Source: Gluconobacter wancherniae NBRC 103581
GTDB lineage: Bacteria; Pseudomonadota; Alphaproteobacteria; Acetobacterales; Acetobacteraceae
Direction: 5' to 3'
NCBI RefSeq assembly: GCF_007988885.1
Contig: NZ_BJUZ01000002.1
Location: 124,001-188,000, forward strand
Length of the DNA stretch: 64,000 bases
A program made the position numbers and the translations under genes. Positions 26,686 through 35,456 of this stretch are shown here, piece by piece (position 1 is the first letter of the stretch; every line of letters starts with the position of its first letter). Under the pieces are notes generated by a model. The model worked only from the letters and a program-made list of their open reading frames with translations, was not told the origin of the DNA and did no database searches.

Positions 26686-28425
26686 ATGACAGCATCCACA
26701 AACACAACGTCACGGACGGCTGGCAGTACGGACAACGCTTTCATTCACAGGCTGCAGCAGGCCGTAGGCCGCAAATACGTCCTGACCAAGGCCAGCGCCA
26801 CCTACAGGTTCCGCCGAGGATATCGCTTTGGAATGGGAGACGTTCTGGCGGTCGTAAGGCCAGGCAGTCTGATCGAACTGTGGCGCGTGGCACAGGCCTG
26901 CGTGGATGCGGGCAAGATCGTCATTATGCAGGCCGCCAATACCGGCCTGACCGGCGGGTCTACGCCAGACGGCAATGATTATGACCGTGAAATCGTGCTC
27001 ATCAGCACGCAGCGCATGGCAACGGTGCATCTGATCGGAGAAGGCAAGCAAGTCGTCTGTCTTCCGGGCGCCACGCTCCATGAACTCGAAGAGCGACTGG
27101 GCAAGATCGGGCGTGAACCGCATTCGGTCATCGGCTCGTCCTGTATCGGAGCCTCAGTCCTTGGAGGAGTCAGCAACAATTCAGGTGGTGCCCTTGTCCA
27201 GCGCGGCCCTGCCTTCACCGAAATGGCCTTGTTCGGTCAGGTAGGGCCAGACGGTCAGCTAAGACTGGTTAATCACCTCGGTATCCATTTCACAGGAACT
27301 CCCGAGGAAATCCTCGCAGATGTTGAAGCAGGCCGTATTCCAGAGGCCGCAATCGACTGGCACGCTGGTCGCGGTCACGATGACGGCTATGCAACCCACG
27401 TCCGTGATGTGGACGCCGCCACGCCCGCCCGCTTCAACGCTGATCCTCATCGCTGGCATGAAGCGGCTGGCTGCGCGGGAAAGCTTGTGGTTTTCGCCGT
27501 GCGTCTGGACACTTTCCCCGCCAACAAAAATCCGTCCGTTTTCTACATTGGGACGAACGATACATATGAACTCGAAGACCTACGCCGCCATATCCTGACG
27601 CGCTTTGATGAACTGCCAATCGCTGGTGAATACATTCATCGCGATGCATTCAATATCGCAGAGACATACGGCAAAGACACCTTCGCAATTATCCGCATGA
27701 TGGGCACACGCTTCCTTCCGATGTTCTTCGGCTGGAAATCACGCATCGACATTACAATGCAGCGTCTGCCGCTCCTGCCATCCAATCTGAGTGACGTCCT
27801 TCTTCAGTTCATCAGTCGCTTTCTGCCAAAGCAGCTTCCGAACCGGATGTGCGATTATCGTGACCGCTTCGAACACCATCTCATGATGAAAGTCTCAGCC
27901 GAAATGGCCGCGCCTGTGCGTGAATGGCTCGAAGTATTTTTTGCGAAATCTGGTGGAGACTGGTTCGAGTGCACACCAGACGAAGGGAAGCGCGCCTTTC
28001 TTCACCGCTTTGCGGCGGCAGGGGCTGCGATCCGGTATCGTGCGGTGCATCCGCAGGAAGCCCAGGATATCGTCGCGCTTGATGTTGCCCTGCGCCGCAA
28101 TGATCGGGAGTGGTTTGAAACGCTACCGCCCGAAATTGAAGAGAAGATTATCGTCAAACTCTATTACGGACACTTCTTCTGCCACGTAATGCATCAGGAT
28201 TACGTGGTTCGCAAAGGCCATGACGCCATGGCGGTCGAACATAGCATGCTCCCCGGTCTGGACGCCCGAGGTGCACGCTACCCGGCCGAACATAATGTCG
28301 GTCACCTCTACGACGCCCCTGAGGAGATGCTGGCGCATTACCGCAGCCTGGACCCTTGCAACTGCTTCAATCCCGGCATCGGCAAGGCAACCAAAAAACG
28401 CAACTGGGTCGCCGAAAGCGTCTGA
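26686..28425 (+). CDS. dld: Quinone-dependent D-lactate dehydrogenase
   Basis: This 579-residue protein has the FAD-binding domain text 'LTGGSTPDGNDYDREIVLIST' across about residues 85-105, 'VIGSSCIGASVLGGVSNNSGG', and the membrane-binding C-terminal region typical of the E. coli Dld type ('YYGHFFCHVMHQDYVV', 'PCNCFNPGIGK'). It oxidises D-lactate to pyruvate and feeds electrons into ubiquinone. The start ATG at 26686 has GAAGAG upstream. Its 3' end faces the TonB receptor gene with 28 bases between. Confidence 0.95.
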   Translation: MTASTNTTSRTAGSTDNAFIHRLQQAVGRKYVLTKASATYRFRRGYRFGMGDVLAVVRPGSLIELWRVAQACVDAGKIVIMQAANTGLTGGSTPDGNDYDREIVLISTQRMATVHLIGEGKQVVCLPGATLHELEERLGKIGREPHSVIGSSCIGASVLGGVSNNSGGALVQRGPAFTEMALFGQVGPDGQLRLVNHLGIHFTGTPEEILADVEAGRIPEAAIDWHAGRGHDDGYATHVRDVDAATPARFNADPHRWHEAAGCAGKLVVFAVRLDTFPANKNPSVFYIGTNDTYELEDLRRHILTRFDELPIAGEYIHRDAFNIAETYGKDTFAIIRMMGTRFLPMFFGWKSRIDITMQRLPLLPSNLSDVLLQFISRFLPKQLPNRMCDYRDRFEHHLMMKVSAEMAAPVREWLEVFFAKSGGDWFECTPDEGKRAFLHRFAAAGAAIRYRAVHPQEAQDIVALDVALRRNDREWFETLPPEIEEKIIVKLYYGHFFCHVMHQDYVVRKGHDAMAVEHSMLPGLDARGARYPAEHNVGHLYDAPEEMLAHYRSLDPCNCFNPGIGKATKKRNWVAESV

Positions 28426-28453
28426 TGACCACCCGTTTTGCTGCGCTGCCGGT

Positions 28454-30619
28454 TTAAAGGCTTACATCCACCCCGACATGCACCGTGCGTCCCTGTCCCC
28501 ACGAAACGCGCAACGGCGTTCCGGCACTGGATGTGAAATAGGCCTTGTTGGCGATATTGACGGCATTGACCTGCAACGAAGTCTGATGCCCAAGCAGATG
28601 CCCGGTCCTCCATGATGCAAAGGCATCCACCGTCGCATAGCCGGGCATGTAAAACGTATTGTTCAGATCACCGGGGCGACGGCTTACATACCGTGCTCCT
28701 GCGCCGATCCGCATGTCTGTGTGCAGGTATGGCAGCGTTGTCTGATAGGTGAGATAGCCGCCGCCCGTGTGCTTGGCGACGTTGGCGACGATCTTGCCTT
28801 TGTCCTCCGGCGTGTCTCGTAGGATGCGGGCGTAGGTGTAGGCGTAATTTCCCAGAATGTTCCAGTGTCTGGAAATCCTTCCGGTCACGCTCCACTCCAG
28901 TCCCTTTGAGCCGACCAGCCCAGCCAGTCTCTGTATGGTGTTGCCGTTTTCATCCAGTCCTGCTGTCTGCTGGACGTTCTTCTTGTGAATATTGTAGATC
29001 GCAATATCACTGGTCAGGAAACGGTTCTGGAAGCGTGCACCCGCCTCGAATTGCCGCCCCTGTGTTGGCTTATAACCTCCCGCCAGTACAGATCCGGTCG
29101 AGATCTGGTTAGGTGTGAAGGACTGGGAATAATCCCCATAGAGCGAGACATGCTGTCCGATCTGATAAACCAGCGCCACGAAGGGCAGGGGCTTCGTATA
29201 AGAAGAATCTGTTGTCTGAACGTAGGGTCTCTGCCCGCCATAATTGATATGGAACCACTGATACCGCAGACCAGGTGCCAAAATCAGCCCATGGCCGAGA
29301 TGGATATTGTCCTTCAGATAACCTGACGCACTGTTGATGGTCTGTCGCCAGTCACTGTTACTATTGTTGACCGGCCCCACAGGTTGAAGGCCACCATAAA
29401 GCGGTGCGGAAGGATAAAATCCGCCCATGCGCGGCCCGTCGATGAACGCCCCCTGATTCTGCCGCCTGTTTTCGTAATCCGCTCCAATGACCAGATCATG
29501 CTTCATTCCCCACAAGGTATGATCTGAAATGTAATCAATCGAAGAGTAGCTGTTGGCGCGTATTGTGCCGGTATTGCTTCTGTAACGTCGTGTGAGAATG
29601 CCACTTACTGCGTTATAGGCAGAAGGATCAGCCTGACGGTCGTGGTAATTGTCATGGTTCCATCCCCCGGAAAACCGCACGCGATCATGATCAGCCAGCC
29701 GATATTGTGCCGTCGCGGCCAGAAGATGCCGCTGTCCGAAGGATGCAGCCCATACTTCATCAAGGCGATGTTCCGGGCCAGAGACGGGGTGGCCATTTGA
29801 GAACACTGCGCCGCGGTCCAGGGTGTTGTCGTATTTTCCCCACTCATAGGAAACATTGCTCTCGAAGCGGCCCTTTGCGTATCGCAATGACGGCGCGAGA
29901 AGTGTTTCCTTGTTGGAGCCGAAATTGCGCCAGTAATTCTCGTTCTTGTAGTGCCCGATCAGGCGGAAGGAGACCCCGCTCTTCGAAACCGGGCCACCCA
30001 CATCAAAATGCCCATAGCCCCCTCCCAGAGAAGACCAGGTCGTCCCGATTTCCCCACCCCATGTCTGACGTGGGCGCTTCGTAATGACATTGATAACGCC
30101 ACCAGGCTCCTGCATTCCATAAAACAGGGAAGCCGGGCCTTTCAGAACCTCAACCCTGTCAGTAGTTGCAAGCTGGAAATTGCGGCCGATAGGCATTCGG
30201 ATGCCGTCGCGCAGGATCGATCCGTCATCCACGGCGCCAAAGCCGCGTTTCATCAGATCATCCTGCGTGCCACCAAAATTGTTGCCGATCGAAATGCCAG
30301 GCACATATTTGGCCACATCTTCCATCGTCTGCGGAGACATATCCTCAATGACCTGATGGGTGACCACATTGGCGGTCTGTGTCTGCTGCAGATATGTCGT
30401 GGGTGTTTTATCCCCGACTGAACTCCTGTCAGACGCGTAGGAGCGTGGGTCTGCGTGAACCCTGATACGCTCCATTGTTTTTCTGGGCGTCTGGGTCTTG
30501 GGGACTGTTACGCTATGAGGTTCCTGAGCATCTTCGGAACGTTTTGTTTGCGCATGCACAGCATTCGAACCCAGCATGGAGATTCCCGCCAAAAGTAACA
30601 GCCTACCGTGAAGATGCAT
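28454..30619 (-). CDS. TonB-dependent siderophore receptor
   Basis: This 721-residue outer-membrane receptor has a signal peptide (MHLHGRLLLLAGISMLG...HA), a TonB-box-like stretch 'ERIRVHAD', a plug domain with 'QEPGGVINVITKRP' and a 22-strand barrel region to the C-terminus. It ends in Leu rather than the usual Phe. The plug motif is typical of ferric siderophore receptors; the ligand is not known. A 21-base palindrome matching a Fur box and a promoter lie just upstream (30633-30678). The leader between them and the start is very short. Confidence 0.92.
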   Translation of the reverse strand: MHLHGRLLLLAGISMLGSNAVHAQTKRSEDAQEPHSVTVPKTQTPRKTMERIRVHADPRSYASDRSSVGDKTPTTYLQQTQTANVVTHQVIEDMSPQTMEDVAKYVPGISIGNNFGGTQDDLMKRGFGAVDDGSILRDGIRMPIGRNFQLATTDRVEVLKGPASLFYGMQEPGGVINVITKRPRQTWGGEIGTTWSSLGGGYGHFDVGGPVSKSGVSFRLIGHYKNENYWRNFGSNKETLLAPSLRYAKGRFESNVSYEWGKYDNTLDRGAVFSNGHPVSGPEHRLDEVWAASFGQRHLLAATAQYRLADHDRVRFSGGWNHDNYHDRQADPSAYNAVSGILTRRYRSNTGTIRANSYSSIDYISDHTLWGMKHDLVIGADYENRRQNQGAFIDGPRMGGFYPSAPLYGGLQPVGPVNNSNSDWRQTINSASGYLKDNIHLGHGLILAPGLRYQWFHINYGGQRPYVQTTDSSYTKPLPFVALVYQIGQHVSLYGDYSQSFTPNQISTGSVLAGGYKPTQGRQFEAGARFQNRFLTSDIAIYNIHKKNVQQTAGLDENGNTIQRLAGLVGSKGLEWSVTGRISRHWNILGNYAYTYARILRDTPEDKGKIVANVAKHTGGGYLTYQTTLPYLHTDMRIGAGARYVSRRPGDLNNTFYMPGYATVDAFASWRTGHLLGHQTSLQVNAVNIANKAYFTSSAGTPLRVSWGQGRTVHVGVDVSL

Positions 30620-30632
30620 TATGTGTATCCGA

Positions 30633-30653
30633 AAATGAGAATTATTCTCATTT
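30633..30653. promoter_or_regulatory. Fur box (21-base perfect palindrome)
   Basis: AAATGAGAAT (30633-30642), a central T (30643) and ATTCTCATTT (30644-30653) form a perfect palindrome closely matching the known Fur consensus. It overlaps the predicted -10 element and transcription start of the receptor gene. In Fur-controlled genes such placement blocks RNA polymerase when iron is plentiful. Confidence 0.85.
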
Positions 30654-30678
30654 ATAGGCGCAGCACAGTTCCTGTCAG
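30651..30678 (-). promoter_or_regulatory. Predicted sigma-70 promoter of the siderophore receptor
   Basis: On the minus strand CTGACA (complement of 30673-30678) and TATAAA (complement of 30651-30656) are separated by 16 bases. The start would fall inside the Fur palindrome about 20-25 bases before the ATG. This is a close but unconfirmed match. Confidence 0.55.
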
Positions 30679-30905
30679 CCTTGTCGCCATGACAAATAAT
30701 TTCCTGAAATTTTCAATGATTTTCCAAAACGCGGCGATGGCCTCGGGCGTGCGGGCACGACCTTAAGGAATACACAGCAATTTCAGAGAGTTTTCGAAAT
30801 GTAACTGGTATACGCTCAATGTTACGGATGCCAGAAAAATTATGCTTTGAATTTCAGAGTTTCACCCTGAAACGCGCATAAATTTTCCTTCGAATACGCC
30901 CCGAA

Positions 30906-31799
30906 TCAGTGCGCAATGGCTTTCTGGCGCGTCAGAACATTCCCAGCCGACGCAATGACAATGCAAAGCACACCAATCCATCGCGCAACCGAAAGTGCTT
31001 CATGCAGCAGAATAAGGCCCGAAATGGCGCCGAGCATAGGTTCCATGCTCAGAAGGATACCCAGATCACGCGGGCTCAGCCGTCGCATGGCAAGCATGTC
31101 CAGAATATACGGCACTGCGGACGAGAGAACCGCCACGCTGATCGCCATCCCGCCCTGCCAGGGATGCATGATGGCCGTAGGGATGACGGGGATGAGCCAG
31201 GGAAGCAGCAGGACGCCAGCCGTTGTCATGCCAAGTGTGGTGGCGTGGCCGGCGTCAAACATGCGCCCGATCCTGGTGCCCGTAAGGATATAGACAATCC
31301 AGCCACATCCGCTCAGCAAAGCCGCCGCTACACCGAACAGGTCGAACGAGTGCATCGTACCGGCAGCCATGGTCTCGGGGCGAAGCAGAAGATAGAGCCC
31401 CAGAACCACGAAGAGCGCCCAACAGAGATCAAGCCACCTGCGAGATCCTGCCAGTGCCAGCGTAAGCGGGCCTGTGAACTCAAGCGCAACGACGATACCC
31501 AAAGGCAGCCGCGTGAGTGCTACGTAGAAGCAGAAATTCATGACTGCCATGGACGCACCATAGGGCAGCAGAAGCTTCAGGGATTGAACGGTAATTCCAG
31601 ATCGCGTTGGCCGCCAGATGGCCAACAGGATGAGTGCCGCGAGCCCCACGCGCAGGCCCACCATGCCCGTCGGACCAAAGAGGGGAAACAGCCCCTTTGC
31701 CACCGTAGCGCCGATCTGGAAGGACGATATCCCTCCTATCAGAAACCCCACAGCCTTGAGATGGCTATTGCGTTCTGCGGTCTGTCCAGATGCAGGCAC
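30906..31799 (-). CDS. EamA/RhtA-like drug/metabolite exporter
   Basis: The 297-residue product has about ten membrane segments in two EamA repeats, with 'GATVAKGLFP' near the N-terminus as in RhtA threonine/homoserine exporters, and 'LSSAVPYILDMLAMRRLSP' and 'LLSMEPMLGAISGLILLHE' in the second half. The family exports small metabolites or amino acids using a proton gradient. The start is a GTG at 31799, two bases after the parE stop, so the two genes are probably co-transcribed. Substrate is unknown. Confidence 0.85.
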   Translation of the reverse strand: MPASGQTAERNSHLKAVGFLIGGISSFQIGATVAKGLFPLFGPTGMVGLRVGLAALILLAIWRPTRSGITVQSLKLLLPYGASMAVMNFCFYVALTRLPLGIVVALEFTGPLTLALAGSRRWLDLCWALFVVLGLYLLLRPETMAAGTMHSFDLFGVAAALLSGCGWIVYILTGTRIGRMFDAGHATTLGMTTAGVLLLPWLIPVIPTAIMHPWQGGMAISVAVLSSAVPYILDMLAMRRLSPRDLGILLSMEPMLGAISGLILLHEALSVARWIGVLCIVIASAGNVLTRQKAIAH

Positions 31800-31801
31800 G
31801 C

Positions 31802-33814
31802 TCAGACGTCAAGATCTTCGACGGAACGGGCATGTTCCTGAATGAAACGGAAACGCAGTTCCGGCTTGCGACCCATCAGGCTCTCAACGCGCTCATTGGT
31901 CGTATGTCGGTCTTCCGGAAGCGCCACAACCCGTAGAAGCGTGCGACGGGCCGGGTCCATGGTTGTCTGCTTAAGATCCGTTACCGGCATTTCTCCAAGG
32001 CCTTTGAAGCGCGACACTTCAACCTTCGCATTCGCCTTGAACTCTGTCTTGATGCGTCGCTCCCGATCCTGATCATTCATCGCATAGACTGTTTTGGCAC
32101 CATGCGTGAGGCGATATAGAGGAGGCTGTGCAAGGTGCAGATGGCCATGACGGATCAGGTCTGGCATCTCGCGATAGAAGAACGTCATCAGCAGCGAAGC
32201 AATATGGGCACCGTCCACGTCAGCATCCGTCATGATGATGACGCGCCCGTAACGCAGCTTCGAAACGTCGAACGTGGACCCCACTCCGCAGCCCAGAGCC
32301 TCCGTCAGGTCACGGAGCTCCTGATTGGCACGCATTTTGTCCACGGTGGCCGAGGCCACGTTCAGGATCTTGCCTCGCAGTGGGAGAACAGCCTGTGTCT
32401 CGCGGTCGCGCGCCTGACGTGCCGATCCGCCTGCCGATTCACCCTCAACCAGAAAAATTTCTGTCTCAGAAGCATTTTCACGGGTGCAGTCCGTCAGCTT
32501 GCCCGGAAGTCGCAGCTTACGCGTGGCGCTCTTGCGCGCGGTATCCTTGGATTCGCGCCGACGCAGCCGTTCTTCGGCACGCTCTACAATGAATGTCAGA
32601 AGATTGTCAGCCTGCTGCGGATTGCCCCCCAGCCAGTGATCAATCCGGTCGCGTAGCGCGCCTTCAACAAGTCGGGTGGCTTCCTGCGTTGTCAGACGAT
32701 CTTTCGTCTGACCCTGGAATTGAGGCTCACGGATAAAGACCGATAGTTTGGCGGCAATCGCGCCCATCACATCTTCAGCGGTGATCGCGGCCGCGCGCTT
32801 GACCTTGCGCTGGTCTCCCCACGCGCGGAAACCCTTTACAAGAGCAGCCCTGAAACCTGCTTCATGTGTGCCACCCTGCGGCGTCGGGATCGTGTTGCAG
32901 TAAGACGAAAGGGTTGCGTTGCCACTTTCGAGAAACGCCACTGCCCATTCGACCTTGCCGCCTGTACGACCATCTGCCGCAAGCGGAAGCTCGGCTTCAC
33001 CTGCCCAGAGCGGCGAAAGCAGATCAGGTTTTTCACCGAGTTCCGCGGTGAGCGCGTCTTCGAGTCCGTTAGGAAACTGGATCAGCGCTTCAGTTGGCGT
33101 CTCGTCGCCCGCCTTGATCAGGGACGCTTCGCATTTCCATTGAATGGCCACGCCACGAAACAGGGCTGCTTTTGAGCAGCAAAGACGATAGAGTCGGGCA
33201 GCAGAAAAATGCTGGGACCCAAAAATTTCTGGGTCTGGCGTGAACCGCACCGTCGTGCCACGTCGATTCGGTGCATTGCCGATTTCTGCCAGTGGTCCGA
33301 GCGGGATGCCCCGCGCGAAGTCCTGGCGATACAGAAGCCGGTCACGAGCAACTTCAACTTCGAGCTTTTCAGACAGCGCATTGACGACAGAGCTGCCAAC
33401 GCCATGCAAGCCGCCCGATGTATCATAAGCCTTGCCCGAGAATTTTCCGCCCGCATGAAGCGTCGTGAAAATAACTTCGAGCGCTGATTTGTCTGGAAAT
33501 TTCGGATGAGGGTCCGTCGGGATGCCTCGGCCATTGTCACGCACCATCAGGGTGCGTGAGCCTTCGAGGCGCATTTCTATGCTGGTTGCATGGCCCGCCA
33601 CGGCTTCATCCATGGCGTTGTCCAGAATTTCTGAAGCGAGGTGATGGTAAGCGTTATCGTCCGTACCGCCGATATACATCCCCGGACGGCGCCGGACGGG
33701 CTCCAGCCCCTCCAGAACTTCAATATCCTGTGCACCATACTCCGGAGTCGCGCCCTTGCGACCTCCTGGTACTTTTTTACCGCCTGACTTATCCGAATCG
33801 AACAGATCGCTCAT
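31802..33814 (-). CDS. parE: DNA topoisomerase IV subunit B
   Basis: The 670-residue product has GHKL ATPase motifs ('EILDNAMDEAV', 'DNGRGIP', 'GGLHGVGSSVVNALS') and the toprim motif 'EGESAGGSARQARDR' with 'DADVDGAHI'. The length and the lack of the extra GyrB insert fit ParE rather than GyrB. With ParC it separates daughter chromosomes. It is followed by an EamA exporter in the same direction. Confidence 0.94.
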   Translation of the reverse strand: MSDLFDSDKSGGKKVPGGRKGATPEYGAQDIEVLEGLEPVRRRPGMYIGGTDDNAYHHLASEILDNAMDEAVAGHATSIEMRLEGSRTLMVRDNGRGIPTDPHPKFPDKSALEVIFTTLHAGGKFSGKAYDTSGGLHGVGSSVVNALSEKLEVEVARDRLLYRQDFARGIPLGPLAEIGNAPNRRGTTVRFTPDPEIFGSQHFSAARLYRLCCSKAALFRGVAIQWKCEASLIKAGDETPTEALIQFPNGLEDALTAELGEKPDLLSPLWAGEAELPLAADGRTGGKVEWAVAFLESGNATLSSYCNTIPTPQGGTHEAGFRAALVKGFRAWGDQRKVKRAAAITAEDVMGAIAAKLSVFIREPQFQGQTKDRLTTQEATRLVEGALRDRIDHWLGGNPQQADNLLTFIVERAEERLRRRESKDTARKSATRKLRLPGKLTDCTRENASETEIFLVEGESAGGSARQARDRETQAVLPLRGKILNVASATVDKMRANQELRDLTEALGCGVGSTFDVSKLRYGRVIIMTDADVDGAHIASLLMTFFYREMPDLIRHGHLHLAQPPLYRLTHGAKTVYAMNDQDRERRIKTEFKANAKVEVSRFKGLGEMPVTDLKQTTMDPARRTLLRVVALPEDRHTTNERVESLMGRKPELRFRFIQEHARSVEDLDV

Positions 33815-33883
33815 GAAGGCGTTGTCGCTGCCCAGTCACGGAACGTCAAGCAAACGCTCTGCGGCGGGGCAGCCTTTTCGATA

Positions 33884-34456
33884 TCAGGAACGGTGCGTAG
33901 CGCGACGAGGGGCCGTCTTTGTACGACGCGCCGCCGTGCCATGACGGGAATGACGATCCACGGTCTCAGGGGCAGCACAGCTCTCATAAGAGGCAGGCTG
34001 AGCAACGTCTTTGGCTTCTGCGTAGTGAGACAGGTCAGAAACCGTTTCCAGCGCCTCAACCTCATCAAACATGGCCGTACGCTGCGTGCAGAACACCGTT
34101 CCGGATTTCAGGCCGCCGAGAGACTGAATATCGGCGAGCTGGGTGATGTAGTCATCATGCTCGGCCTGTGCACGACGGCCGTATGTCGTGTGGAAATAGT
34201 TGTTCAGGCGTGTTTCGGCATCATTCAGAGCTGGGTGGAACTTCGCGACAAACGCATTGTACCGGTCCTGGGTCTGGCAGGAGAGTGCCGTGACCATCAG
34301 TTCAGACTTCAGGCCCTCGACATTGAACGCCTCGTGAGCCGGAGAGTTACCGCACTCTGCCGCCTGGACGGAGAGAGGAGTAACGGCCAGAAGGCTGGCG
34401 CATGCAAAGCCGGCCCCGAGCAGGCTGGCCAAAGGGCGACGGAACATGAAAGGCAT
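33884..34456 (-). CDS. Exported protein of unknown function with basic C-terminal tail
   Basis: The start ATG at 34456 has GGAG seven bases upstream and opens a clear signal peptide (MPFMFRRPLASLLGAGF...VQA). The mature part of about 160 residues has four cysteines that could form two disulfides and ends in a basic stretch ('RHGTAARRTKTAPRRATHRS'). I do not recognise the family. It is divergent from the lipoprotein at 34769, which also has a basic tail, across a 312-base gap. It lies 69 bases downstream on the far side of parE's start and is a separate unit. Confidence 0.7.
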   Translation of the reverse strand: MPFMFRRPLASLLGAGFACASLLAVTPLSVQAAECGNSPAHEAFNVEGLKSELMVTALSCQTQDRYNAFVAKFHPALNDAETRLNNYFHTTYGRRAQAEHDDYITQLADIQSLGGLKSGTVFCTQRTAMFDEVEALETVSDLSHYAEAKDVAQPASYESCAAPETVDRHSRHGTAARRTKTAPRRATHRS

Positions 34457-34768
34457 CGACAGACTCCAGGTGACCGGACCAACCGGCCAGAACAGGCAGA
34501 TAAGGTAGCGCAGCCGAATGTTCGGCCCAAGATGATTCTCAATGTGAAAATCGTGCAGCAAGCCCCTAACCTGCAACATAATTTCGTGGCGGAAAATGGG
34601 CGGAAATAACCTCTGCAGAATTTTATCGCCTCAGGTGCACATAAATTGCTCCAAACGGCTGATGTGGCTCTTCCCCGTCTTCCGTCCCGCCTTGACCTGT
34701 TCTACATCGAGACCTTGATTCGCCGCAGATTGCGGTATTTTCCTGTTTTGACATGCCAGGAGTTGACC
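34457..34768. other. 312-base divergent intergenic region
   Basis: This gap separates two divergent genes for exported proteins and must hold both promoters. I see no convincing promoter pair, palindrome or small ORF in it. A weak half-match to the Fur palindrome at 34532-34544 is not convincing. Confidence 0.5.
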
Positions 34769-35317
34769 GTGCGTCTGCAAGGTTCTGCCATTACTCTGGG
34801 AGCGGTGTTCGCTGCGTCCCTGCTTCTGTCCGGTTGCGCTCAGACCCCGATCGTACAGCGCTCCGTTGCGCCCAACCCGTTTGGATACCAGAAGGTCTCC
34901 GCACTGTGCCACGTAACGCCAGTGACCACGGCCAAGGACGGCACCATGAGTGTCTCGATGACGGTTCGCAGTGATGATGGTCTGTGTGCGATCTCTATCC
35001 AGCAGCCAACGGGCGGCAACTACGCCTCTTTCGGTGTGAATCCGGGCCCGGTCCACGGCAAGGCGTTCCTGTATAACTATGACGGCCACACCTACGTGGA
35101 TTACACGCCGGCAACCGCTTATGCTGGCACAGACACCTTCACTGCAGACCTGATCCCGGGCGGCGGCAAGCCTCGCACCCATCTTGTCGTGAACGCCGTC
35201 GTAGATGCCACGGGGGTGGTTGTACACACGCCACAGCCCGCAGTGACGGCACCAAAGGCGAAAGAATCTACCAAAAAGACGACTACGCGCCACACGACAC
35301 GGCGCACCAAGCACTGA
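34769..35317 (+). CDS. Lipoprotein with Ig-like fold and basic C-terminal tail
   Basis: The GTG at 34769 has AGGAG eight bases upstream and opens a signal peptide ending in a lipobox ('LLLSGC'), giving 182 residues. The text 'YVDYTPATAYAGTDTFTADL' resembles bacterial Ig-like/cadherin-like domains. The C-terminus is a basic Lys/Arg/Thr stretch ('KKTTTRHTTRRTKH'). An outer- or inner-membrane lipoprotein of unknown role is the best reading. It is followed by a strong terminator. Confidence 0.72.
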   Translation: MRLQGSAITLGAVFAASLLLSGCAQTPIVQRSVAPNPFGYQKVSALCHVTPVTTAKDGTMSVSMTVRSDDGLCAISIQQPTGGNYASFGVNPGPVHGKAFLYNYDGHTYVDYTPATAYAGTDTFTADLIPGGGKPRTHLVVNAVVDATGVVVHTPQPAVTAPKAKESTKKTTTRHTTRRTKH

Positions 35318-35340
35318 GGTCAGTTTTAATATTGGCTTAG

Positions 35341-35367
35341 AAAAGCGGGGCTTGCCCCGCTTTTTTT
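35341..35367 (+). terminator. Intrinsic terminator of the lipoprotein gene
   Basis: The stem AGCGGGGC / GCCCCGCT has a two-base loop and is followed by a run of seven or more T (35361-35367). It is a textbook terminator 24 bases after the stop of the plus-strand lipoprotein gene. Confidence 0.92.
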
Positions 35368-35390
35368 CTGTCTGCCTCAAGGGCGAGCAC

Positions 35391-35430
35391 AAAAAAAACG
35401 GCCCCTGCAAAAATGCAGGGGCCGTTTTTT
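35391..35430. terminator. Strong bidirectional terminator after the OmpA-family gene
   Basis: ACGGCCCCTGCA and TGCAGGGGCCGT flank a loop of AAAA (35410-35413). An A-run precedes and a T-run follows, so it can act in both directions. It lies 27 bases beyond the minus-strand ompA-like stop at 35457. Confidence 0.92.
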
Positions 35431-35456
35431 GTATTTCCCGGAAGGTCCTGAGAAAC

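Noticed and set aside
30654-30905. Repeated TTTCAGAG-like words between the exporter and the receptor
   Set aside because: They are short, irregularly spaced and compatible with chance in an AT-richer gap.
30909-31841. Plus-strand open frame (310 codons) opposite the EamA exporter
   Set aside because: The translation is low in hydrophobic content and Arg/His/Gln-rich, typical of the antisense of membrane protein genes.
34532-34544. Half-match to the Fur palindrome in the divergent gap
   Set aside because: Only one half-site agrees; the other half matches at about three of seven positions.
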